Shown here: positions 1 through 5,399 of the stretch, piece by piece
How positions within the stretch are numbered: position 1 is the stretch's first letter
Layout of the letters: every line of letters begins with the position of its first letter
Assembly: GCA_905216195.1 (NCBI GenBank)
Contig: CAJMSX010000094.1
Span: 1-5,399, forward strand
Origin: an uncultured bacterium
GTDB lineage: Bacteria > Bacteroidota > Bacteroidia > Bacteroidales > Marinifilaceae
DNA length: 5,399 nt
Direction: 5' to 3'
The notes under the pieces: generated by a model
Database searches by the model: none
Seen by the model: the letters and a program-made list of their open reading frames with translations, nothing else
Told to the model about the DNA's origin: nothing
Position numbers and translations under genes: made by a program

Positions 1-629
1 CCAAGCGGAGCCCAGGAGTTTATGAAAACCGGCGGCTTCAATTTCGATTTACTTTCGGAGAAAGGCTTTTTTGTCGATCCGAAAGGGCATTGGCGCCAAA
101 AAGTATTGGGTACCCAAGCAACGGACAAAGAGCGGGAAGATCAATTGGCGGGTTTTTAAATTGTGCGGGATACATTAATCCGCTTTTTGTCAAGTGCCCG
201 AGCTACTTTAGGAGGATCTGCAGAAGCGGCTGAAAATATTTTGCGGGCAGCCGGATTTACACCGGATTTATAGGGGAACGAGCCAGGCAATAACAATACA
301 CAACCTTTTAACGCAAACCGTATTACTAATACAGAATTGGATGACGGCGGTGCAGGCGGCGGATCCGGAGAGCTGACCATGAGCGGGCAAAACGGATTAC
401 TGTCGCTAATGACCTGAAAGATTTGGCAGCAGATGAAAGAGTGTGGATGGTAGTCACCTATCAGAGTACTATCGAGGACAAGGATTGGTTGAATGATGAG
501 CGTAACGCGCTTACTGAATATAACTGTAGTGAAGCAAAAGGTCTTGCCCGTCCCTGCACACACCTGATTTCCCTAAACCAATCCTCGGCAGAACGCAAAG
601 AGAATGTGATGCGCCTACACGGGATATAG
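1..629 (+). pseudogene. Decayed protein-coding gene, 5' end outside the window, family not recognised
   Basis: Frame 1 is open from the window edge to TAA 157-159 (52 codons; includes the peptide FNFDLLSEKGFFVDPKGHW). The same frame continues open for 37 codons (RDTLIRFLSSARATLGGSAE and onward) to TAG 271-273, then for 47 codons (GNEPGNNNTQPFNANRITN and onward, with a Gly-rich stretch) to TGA 415-417. Around 388-395 coding character moves to frame 3, which reads RITVANDLKDLAADERVWMV and on to TAG 627-629. Adding one base near 391-393 would join these as ...MSGQ-x-RITVANDLKD.... Both internal stops are one C-to-T change from a glutamine codon (CAA, CAG). The simplest reading is one gene with two nonsense mutations and one frameshift. 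The reconstructed C-terminal part looks like a soluble, charged domain; no membrane segment or catalytic motif is visible. Alternatives are fragments of several genes, or a short intact gene ending at 159 followed by relics. I see no start codon for the original gene and no transposase or inverted repeat. Confidence 0.5.
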
Positions 630-774
630 AAGCGCCCCTGCAGAACCTCCTGTTGTCACAGGCAGAAGAGACGCCAGAAATAGACGACACATTGCCCTCT
701 ATATGCTTCAGTTCCTTTTCCCTCTAAGAGAGGATCCATCCCGTCCGCTTCGGATTTCCCGCCCTTTCTCTTCT

Positions 775-2220
775 CTACTTTCTACGCTGAAATTCCTCCT
801 GTAACAAAGGCCATTCCGGATTATACACATGAGCCTCCTGCATCAATTGCTTCAGTTCCTTTACCTTTTCGGGACAATCGGCTAACAAATCCCGTTTTTC
901 TGCCGGATCTTCGGCCAGATTGTATAATTCATACACGGAAGCATCTCCCTGAGAAGCATTCAGGCGCACCAGTTTCCAGTCCCCCTGCCGGACGGCTTGC
1001 CGGCCGCCCAGTTCCTGAAATTCGAAATAAAGATAATCGTGTTCTTTCTGCTTTCCTTTTCCCCTAAGCAAAGGCATGATACTGATGCCGTCGGTTACTT
1101 TCACCTGTTCTCCCGTCATCTCTGCAAAAGTCGGCATCATATCCCAAAACGAACAGACGAAACCGGTTTCTCCCTGCCGGACCACTCCGGGCCATACCAC
1201 CAGGAAAGGCACCCGTATTCCGCCTTCATATACATCCCTCTTATACCCGCGCAAACCGCCATTACTGTTAAAAAAGTCGGGATCGGCTCCTCCTTCCTGA
1301 TGCGGACCGTTATCGCTGGTAAATACGATAATCGTATTATCGTACAATCCGAGTTCTTTTAATTTGTCCACTACCTGCCCCACATATACGTCCAAGCGGT
1401 AAATCATGGCTGCAAAAGCAGCATGGGGTTCCGGTTGTGAACAATACCCTCCTTTTCGGAACGCCTTACATCCCGGATCACAGCCCTTATAAGGTTTCTC
1501 CGGATATTTTCCCCGGAATTTCCGGATAATACTGTCCTCCGGCACAACCAGTTCCGCATGCGGAATAACATAAGGTAAAAACAAAAAGAAAGGCCTATCT
1601 TTATTTTTTTCGATAAATTCCAAGCCTTTTTTGTGGATGGTATCCTGGGTATAGACACCGAATCCGCCGTTGTAATTTCCCTTCAATTCCACTCTTTTTT
1701 CATTCTCCCACAAATGATCTGCATAATAATTGTGAGCCAGCAACTGACAATTGTAACCGAAAAAATCGTCAACTCCCTGATTGTTGGGATCTCCGACCGA
1801 ACCGGGCGAACCCAGTCCCCACTTTCCGAAAGCGCCGGTTACATAGCCTGCCCTCTTAAAGACGCGAAATATAGATTCCATATTAGCCGGCAAAGCCGCT
1901 TGTCCCTCCGGTTCGACCTCCTTGTTACCGCGTATGGGAGCGTGGCCCGAGTGCAAACCGGAAACCAAACAGGCGCGGGAAGGCGCGCTGACCGTCGTAC
2001 CCGAATAACACTGAGTAAATCTCAATCCCTGTGAGGCCAAACGGTCGATTTGGGGCGTAGGAAATTTTTTCTGTCCGTAACAACCGATGTCCCCATAACC
2101 CAGGTCATCGGCAATGATAAACACCACATTGGGCTTTTTGGGCGTATCTGCTACGGCCGCTACGGCCGTCAACGTATATATACCGCCCGTCAATACCGGA
2201 ATAAGAAAATTCTTGTCCAT
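775..2220 (-). CDS. Exported S1-family sulfatase (serine-type, formylglycine-dependent)
   Basis: This 481-residue protein is an alkaline-phosphatase-superfamily sulfatase that should hydrolyse sulfate esters, probably on a glycan, in the periplasm or at the cell surface. Residues 1-24 look like a signal peptide (hydrophobic stretch, A-V-A before Asp25, no lipobox Cys). Expected active-site residues are visible: Asp38-Asp39 in IIADDLGYGD (calcium ligands), Ser78 in S-A-P-S-R (residues 78-82, the serine converted to formylglycine by an anaerobic sulfatase-maturing enzyme), Arg82, Lys133, His221, Asp303-Asn304 in TSDNG, and Lys327 before the YEGGIRVP block. The usual KWHLG motif reads KWGLG (133-137), so the histidine next to the formylglycine site is glycine here. 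The C-terminal subdomain (about 395-481) contains the typical GDWKLVR and ELYNLAEDPAE blocks. Length is normal for the family. The substrate and S1 subfamily cannot be fixed from the sequence. It stands alone, divergent from typA, with no SusCD pair or maturase in the window. The start is the ATG that yields the signal peptide. Confidence 0.95.
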   Translation of the reverse strand: MDKNFLIPVLTGGIYTLTAVAAVADTPKKPNVVFIIADDLGYGDIGCYGQKKFPTPQIDRLASQGLRFTQCYSGTTVSAPSRACLVSGLHSGHAPIRGNKEVEPEGQAALPANMESIFRVFKRAGYVTGAFGKWGLGSPGSVGDPNNQGVDDFFGYNCQLLAHNYYADHLWENEKRVELKGNYNGGFGVYTQDTIHKKGLEFIEKNKDRPFFLFLPYVIPHAELVVPEDSIIRKFRGKYPEKPYKGCDPGCKAFRKGGYCSQPEPHAAFAAMIYRLDVYVGQVVDKLKELGLYDNTIIVFTSDNGPHQEGGADPDFFNSNGGLRGYKRDVYEGGIRVPFLVVWPGVVRQGETGFVCSFWDMMPTFAEMTGEQVKVTDGISIMPLLRGKGKQKEHDYLYFEFQELGGRQAVRQGDWKLVRLNASQGDASVYELYNLAEDPAEKRDLLADCPEKVKELKQLMQEAHVYNPEWPLLQEEFQRRK

Positions 2221-2267
2221 ATTTCCCTCGCTTTAAACTCGATCTATAAAATATTGAATAACTCACA

Positions 2268-2298
2268 CAAATAACGTAAAAAAATTATAAATATCAAA
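2268..2298 (-). promoter_or_regulatory. Candidate Bacteroidota promoter for the sulfatase gene
   Basis: On the minus strand a TTTG (complement of 2295-2298) lies 19 bp from GTTATTTG (complement of 2268-2275), a partial match to the Bacteroides -7 consensus TAnnTTTG with the right spacing to a -33 TTTG. The implied 5' leader to the ATG at 2220 is about 40 nt and AT-rich. The -7 match is imperfect in its first two bases, so this is tentative. Confidence 0.3.
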
Positions 2299-2389
2299 AC
2301 GAAAACGTTAGAGATCCCCGAAAGAAATGAAATAAAAGAGAGGGATGCGATTTCGCGAAACGGAAATTCTTTTTTTGCTGATTTTATTA

Positions 2390-2397
2390 TAACTTTG
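2390..2397 (+). promoter_or_regulatory. Candidate -7 promoter box for typA
   Basis: TAACTTTG at 2390-2397 is an exact TAnnTTTG match, 23 bp before the typA ATG, which would give a very short AT-rich leader. No clear -33 TTTG is found at the usual 19-21 bp spacing; the TTTG at 2374-2377 is only 12 bp away. A perfect 10-bp palindrome, TTTCGCGAAA, lies upstream at 2351-2360, where an operator could sit, but palindromes of this size are expected by chance several times per window. Confidence 0.5.
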
Positions 2398-2420
2398 CGC
2401 CCTAATTTTATAAATACAAA

Positions 2421-4244
2421 ATGCAGAATTTAAGGAACATTGCCATCATCGCCCACGTTGACCATGGCAAAACGACCCTGGTGGACAAAATGATCCTTCA
2501 GGGAAAACTTTTCAGAGATAATGAAAAACAAGGAGGAGACCTGCTCCTCGACAATAACGACCTCGAACGTGAAAGAGGGATAACGATTCTTTCCAAAAAC
2601 GTATCCGTAACATATAAAGACTATAAAATAAATATTATAGACACTCCCGGTCACTCCGACTTCGGAGGGGAAGTAGAACGGGTTTTAAACATGGCCGACG
2701 GTGTATTGCTGCTCGTGGACGCTTTCGAAGGGACTATGCCCCAGACCCGTTTCGTTTTACAAAAAGCCCTGAGCCTGGGCAAAAGAGCGATTGTAGTCAT
2801 CAATAAAGTGGATAAACCCAACTGCCGTCCGGAAGAAGTGCAGGAACAGGTCTTCGATCTGATGTTCTCCCTGGGGGCCACCGAAGAGCAATTGGACTTC
2901 GCTACCATATACGGCAGCGCTAAACAAGGTTGGATGTCCACCGACTGGAAAAAGCAAACCACCGATATAACCCCTTTACTCGATGCCATCATCGAAAACA
3001 TTCCGGCCCCTGAAGCGGCGGAAGGGACTCCTCAATTACTGATCACCTCTCTGGAATACTCCTCTTACGTAGGACGTATCGCCATCGGCAAACTCAGCCG
3101 GGGTCTTTTAAAAACCGGCCAGGCCGTTACGCTGTGCAAAAGAGACGGAGTCACGCTTGAGAAAACCCGCATCAAAGAACTCATGCTTTTCGAAGGCCTG
3201 GAAAAAAAGAAAGCGGAAGAAGTGCGGGCGGGAGAAATTTGCGCCCTGGTGGGCATCGAGGGATTCGAGATCGGAGATACCATTGCCGATTATGAAAATC
3301 CGGAAGCCTTGAAACCGATCGCCATCGACGAACCCACCATGAGCATGTTATTTACCATCAATAATTCCCCTTTCTTCGGAAAAGACGGGAAATACGTTAC
3401 TTCCCGCCACATCAAAGAAAGATTGGATAAAGAATTGGAAAAAAACCTCGCTTTGAAGGTAAAACCCGGTCTAAGCGCCGACTCCTTCATCGTATACGGA
3501 AGAGGCGTACTCCACCTCAGCGTACTGATCGAAACCATGCGCCGGGAAGGATATGAACTTCAGGTCGGCCAACCCAAAGTGATTATCAAAGAAATCGACG
3601 GCAAAAAATGCGAGCCCGTAGAAGAACTCACCATCGATATCCCTGAAGAATATTCCGGCAAAGCCATCGAAATGGTCACCAAACGGAAAGGCACCTTAAA
3701 TAATATGGAAACCCGGGGGGACCGCGTACACCTCGATTTCGATATTCCTTCCCGGGGAATCATCGGATTGAGGAGCAATCTGTTAACGGCCTCGGCCGGA
3801 GAAGCGGTCATCGCCCATCGGCTGAAAGGATTCGAACCCTACAAAGGCGATATCGAAATGCGAATCAACGGTTCGCTCATCGCTATGGAAACGGGGGATA
3901 GCTTTGCTTACGCCATCAATAAATTGCAAGACCGTGGAAAATTCTTTATCGAACCCGGAGAAACGGTATACGCCGGCCAAGTCATCGGAGAAAGTACCCG
4001 TCCGGACGATATCGTCATCAATGTCTGCAAATCCAAAAAACTGACCAACATGCGGGCCAGCGGATCGGACGACAAGGTCAACATCGCTCCTCCCGTTAAA
4101 TTCAGTCTGGAAGAAGCTCTGGAATATATACAGGAAGACGAATATGTGGAAGTTACCCCCCACTCCATGCGACTGCGCAAAATCTTCCTGGACGAAACCG
4201 AACGGAAACGCCATCAAAAAGCGAAATCCGGAGTAATGGAATAA
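2421..4244 (+). CDS. typA: Ribosome-associated translational GTPase TypA/BipA
   Basis: This is a 607-residue protein, the same length as the well-studied E. coli TypA (BipA). It is a cytoplasmic GTPase of the EF-G/LepA class that binds the ribosome and supports 50S assembly and growth under stress or cold. All G motifs are present: G1 AHVDHGKT (11-18), G2 with Thr54 in RERGIT, G3 DTPGH (74-78), G4 NKVD (128-131) and G5 GSA (165-167). A beta-barrel domain II follows (about 205-300), then the EF-G-like domains III and V, with the domain V block SRGIIGLR about two-thirds through. The TypA-specific C-terminal domain comes last and includes the conserved THIS-REGION pattern seen as KKLTNMRASGSDD, EALEYI and EYVEVTP. 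No frameshift or missing motif is seen. The ATG at 2421 is chosen because it begins directly at MQNLRNIAIIAHVDHG, the normal family N terminus; there is no strong Shine-Dalgarno sequence, as is common in Bacteroidota. It appears monocistronic, with its own promoter box and terminator. Confidence 0.98.
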   Translation: MQNLRNIAIIAHVDHGKTTLVDKMILQGKLFRDNEKQGGDLLLDNNDLERERGITILSKNVSVTYKDYKINIIDTPGHSDFGGEVERVLNMADGVLLLVDAFEGTMPQTRFVLQKALSLGKRAIVVINKVDKPNCRPEEVQEQVFDLMFSLGATEEQLDFATIYGSAKQGWMSTDWKKQTTDITPLLDAIIENIPAPEAAEGTPQLLITSLEYSSYVGRIAIGKLSRGLLKTGQAVTLCKRDGVTLEKTRIKELMLFEGLEKKKAEEVRAGEICALVGIEGFEIGDTIADYENPEALKPIAIDEPTMSMLFTINNSPFFGKDGKYVTSRHIKERLDKELEKNLALKVKPGLSADSFIVYGRGVLHLSVLIETMRREGYELQVGQPKVIIKEIDGKKCEPVEELTIDIPEEYSGKAIEMVTKRKGTLNNMETRGDRVHLDFDIPSRGIIGLRSNLLTASAGEAVIAHRLKGFEPYKGDIEMRINGSLIAMETGDSFAYAINKLQDRGKFFIEPGETVYAGQVIGESTRPDDIVINVCKSKKLTNMRASGSDDKVNIAPPVKFSLEEALEYIQEDEYVEVTPHSMRLRKIFLDETERKRHQKAKSGVME

Positions 4245-4254
4245 AATTATACAG

Positions 4255-4281
4255 AAAGGGTCGAAATTCCGGCCCTTTTTT
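4255..4281 (+). terminator. Intrinsic terminator of typA
   Basis: A 9-bp stem with AAAGGGTCG (4255-4263) pairing to CGGCCCTTT (4270-4278), one G-U wobble, a 6-base loop (4264-4269) and a run of six T (4276-4281). It starts 10 bp after the typA stop codon. Confidence 0.9.
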
Positions 4282-4282
4282 A

Positions 4283-4290
4283 TATATTTG
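4283..4290 (+). promoter_or_regulatory. Candidate -7 promoter box for the cobalamin riboswitch transcript
   Basis: TATATTTG (4283-4290) matches TAnnTTTG exactly. The predicted start, about 7 bp downstream, coincides with the first base of riboswitch helix P1 (4297). There is no clear -33 TTTG: that region falls inside the typA terminator hairpin. Confidence 0.6.
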
Positions 4291-4296
4291 CTCACG

Positions 4297-4498
4297 GTAT
4301 TTGGTGCTCAGCCTTTATATCAAAAAGAAAGAGTGAAAAGGGAACCGGGTGGGAATCCCGGACAGTACCCGCTGCTGTAAGCTTCCTCAAGGAAAAGCAA
4401 TCTTTTGCCACTGTTGCCGTGCAACGGGAAGGCGCTTTATTCCGGAAGTAAGTCAGAAGACCTGCCAGATACGGATTTGTAGCTTTCGGGACAAAAGC
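4297..4498 (+). promoter_or_regulatory. Cobalamin (B12) riboswitch with no downstream gene on its strand
   Basis: The conserved elements of the cobalamin aptamer occur in order. Helix P1 is GTATTTGG (4297-4304) paired with CCAGATAC (4465-4472), one G-U. AAAAGGGAA lies at 4336-4344, and P4 CCGGG (4345-4349) pairs with CCCGG (4357-4361). P5 ACAG (4362-4365) pairs with CTGT (4375-4378). The B12 box GCCACTG is at 4407-4413, followed by a GTTGC/GCAAC hairpin (4413-4425), GGGAAGG (4426-4432) and AGTCAGAAGACCTGCC (4451-4466, one base from the usual AGTCAGGAGACCTGCC). A further hairpin GCTTT/AAAGC (4482-4486, 4494-4498) presents a CGGG loop (4487-4490) complementary to CCCG in loop L5 (4368-4371), as expected of the L5-L13 kissing loop. 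In this family adenosyl- or methyl-type cobalamin binding normally represses B12 uptake or synthesis genes placed directly downstream. Here no ATG occurs before 4609 and the only nearby gene is convergent, so the target is missing or is an RNA. Confidence 0.95.
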
Positions 4499-4552
4499 AC
4501 AAGGTCATATCAAGCCTGCACTTGTTATTTCCGATTTTTCCCCCGAAAAGAA

Positions 4553-4608
4553 AAAGGCCCGCAGAAAGGATTAACTGTAACTTTGTCACTTTCACGGGCC
4601 TTTGTTTT
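4553..4608. terminator. Long intrinsic terminator, probably bidirectional
   Basis: AAAGGCCCG (4553-4561) pairs perfectly with CGGGCCTTT (4595-4603), and an inner helix GAAAG (4564-4568) pairs with CTTTC (4589-4593). On the + strand TTTGTTTT follows; on the - strand the stem is followed by TTTTTCTTTT. It can therefore end both the riboswitch transcript (about 310 nt from 4297) and the convergent ytfJ-like transcript. It may also be the expression platform of the riboswitch, but I could not find a convincing competing antiterminator. Confidence 0.75.
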
Positions 4609-4708
4609 ATGTAAAAATGACACTTTATCACGGGGACGGGGCAAATGTGCGTTTTTTTCCTTTCACCCGGGTTTATCGGAATCTCCCCTCCGGCAGGGAA
4701 TATCTTTT
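4609..4708. other. Non-coding convergent intergenic stretch
   Basis: About 100 bp between the terminator and the stop codon of the convergent gene. It contains no clear hairpin, repeat or promoter. An open frame of 49 codons begins at ATG 4617 on the + strand but runs into the antisense of the ytfJ-like gene and shows no family resemblance. The full non-protein stretch 4245-4708 thus holds terminator, promoter box, riboswitch, terminator and this unassigned remainder. Confidence 0.6.
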
Positions 4709-5356
4709 CTATCCATTGAGAAAAGGCAGAGGGCCTGTTTCCTCGGCCGAGAGGGAATCCCGTTGATTTTCTTCCGGCAAATTGCGCAGGGGCGGAACCG
4801 GGTCCCCGTCTTTATACTTTTCAATCAAAGCATGTACTTGTTTGATTTCTTCTTGCGTAAGTTGTCCGGCTTTAAAAAATTCGATGACTCCTTCTTTATT
4901 GATCCAAAGCACCACGAACTTATTGTTCACGTCTCCCAATTTCCAGGCACGGCTCAAGGTACGGTCGGGATCATTATAAACATAGGCTTGGGTACCGGCA
5001 ATTTCTTTCCGGATCATAAAACGCAACAGGGCGTTGGCCAGGAGAGGTGCATCTTTTAAATTGACGATTCCATAGGAATCGATATGTTCATTCGTAAAGG
5101 GATGTTTCTTGAAATAATTTCTGAACTCTTTATTTTGACTGGGATGATCGGGATCTACATAAAAAAGGAGGATGTGTTTTTTACCCAGTGAAGGAAGCTG
5201 CAAAGGGCGGTTGTAAGCATCATAAATCGTCACCGGACATACTTTTTGTCCTATCTGAGCGGTTCCGCTTCCCGAGAGGAGCATACATCCCAAGGTCGTT
5301 CCAATGAATAGAAACGACCTAAAATTTAATCCGGAAAAATTAAACATTGGCATCAT
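4709..5356 (-). CDS. Exported YtfJ-like thioredoxin-fold protein lacking CXXC
   Basis: A 215-residue protein resembling the YtfJ family (periplasmic proteins of unknown function with a thioredoxin-like fold). The clearest similarity to E. coli YtfJ, from memory, is in residues about 96-180: IVNLKDA, a Y-x-Y-N-D segment, AWKLGDVNNKFVVLWINKEG, then FFKAGQLTQEEIKQVHALIEK. The N terminus has a hydrophobic segment (about 15-33, FLFIGTTLGCMLLSGSGTA) typical of a signal peptide, probably cleaved after TA at 32-33. Cys24 is preceded by TLG, a poor lipobox, so a lipoprotein is less likely. The position where thioredoxins carry CXXC reads FYVDPDHPSQNKEF (65-78), so a classical disulfide-exchange role is not supported; the only cysteine in the predicted mature part is Cys40. 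Residues about 182-215 form a Pro/Glu-rich tail beyond the usual domain. Three ATG codons cluster at the start (5356, 5353, 5347), and which one is used is uncertain. The gene is convergent with the B12 riboswitch; a functional link is not shown. Confidence 0.75.
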   Translation of the reverse strand: MMPMFNFSGLNFRSFLFIGTTLGCMLLSGSGTAQIGQKVCPVTIYDAYNRPLQLPSLGKKHILLFYVDPDHPSQNKEFRNYFKKHPFTNEHIDSYGIVNLKDAPLLANALLRFMIRKEIAGTQAYVYNDPDRTLSRAWKLGDVNNKFVVLWINKEGVIEFFKAGQLTQEEIKQVHALIEKYKDGDPVPPLRNLPEENQRDSLSAEETGPLPFLNG

Positions 5357-5399
5357 TATTGCCGTATTTTATCGAATATATCAAAATAATCAGGTTATT

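Noticed and set aside
156..563. 135-codon minus-strand frame opposite the decayed gene
   Set aside because: The product is rich in Ser/Pro/Phe runs without domain character, while + strand frames give coherent protein-like segments over the same bases.
721..733. Hairpin CCTCT-AAG-AGAGG downstream of the sulfatase stop, considered as its terminator
   Set aside because: The stem is only 5 bp and no T-run follows on the minus strand, so it is not a convincing intrinsic terminator.
2351..2360. Perfect palindrome TTTCGCGAAA upstream of typA, considered as an operator
   Set aside because: A 10-bp palindrome is expected about five times by chance in a window of this size; only its position is suggestive.
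2651..3001. Minus-strand open frames opposite typA (this and several others)
   Set aside because: typA is unambiguous on the + strand with all GTPase motifs; the antisense frames have no recognisable domains and reflect codon bias.
4522..4614. Possible TTG-start short peptide after the riboswitch, about 30 codons
   Set aside because: It has no ATG and no ribosome binding site, and it is made up mostly of the terminator hairpin sequence.
4617..4765. 49-codon ATG frame after the terminator, considered as the riboswitch target
   Set aside because: It lies beyond a strong terminator, more than a third of it is antisense to the ytfJ-like gene, and the sequence shows no coherent protein features.
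4349..5059. Long + strand open frame (236 codons) starting inside the riboswitch
   Set aside because: It runs through the aptamer core, the terminator stem and the antisense of the ytfJ-like gene; the protein is Cys/Arg/Phe-rich with no family resemblance. It is a shadow.
5357..5399. Promoter for the ytfJ-like gene on the minus strand
   Set aside because: A TTTTG is present, but no TAnnTTTG box lies at the required spacing within the 43 bp available; the promoter may extend beyond the window.

Overview
The window looks like chromosomal DNA from a gut-type member of the Bacteroidales/Bacteroidota. Evidence for this is promoter-like TAnnTTTG boxes placed just upstream of transcripts, weak or absent Shine-Dalgarno sequences, an exported serine-type S1 sulfatase of the kind used on host or algal sulfated glycans, and a TypA/BipA GTPase of standard length. 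The assignment to phylum is inference from these traits; no rRNA or marker tree is available here.

Layout, left to right. Bases 1-629 hold what appears to be a decayed gene on the + strand: one reading frame continues through two in-frame stops (TAA 157-159, TAG 271-273) and then slips one frame near 388-395 before ending at 629. I could not assign it to a family. Bases 775-2220 (- strand) encode a secreted S1-family sulfatase. A 200-bp divergent intergenic region (2221-2420) carries candidate promoters for the sulfatase and for typA. Bases 2421-4244 (+ strand) encode the translation GTPase TypA/BipA, closed by a strong intrinsic terminator (4255-4281).

Bases 4283-4608 are the most interesting part. 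A TAnnTTTG box (4283-4290) sits two bases after the typA terminator, and a complete, well-conserved cobalamin (B12) riboswitch aptamer begins 7 bp downstream (4297-4472, with an L13 kissing-loop hairpin to 4498). It is followed by a long intrinsic terminator hairpin (4553-4603) but by no gene on its own strand. The next gene (4709-5356, - strand) is convergent and encodes an exported YtfJ-like, thioredoxin-fold protein without a CXXC motif. The riboswitch is therefore either an orphan left after loss of a B12 gene such as btuB, or a stand-alone B12-sensing regulatory RNA. Any read-through past its terminator would be antisense to the ytfJ-like gene.

The protein genes do not form an obvious shared pathway. 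They are single transcription units in alternating orientation (-, +, riboswitch +, -), and no SusC/SusD pair, anti-sigma system or sulfatase-maturing enzyme lies inside the window.
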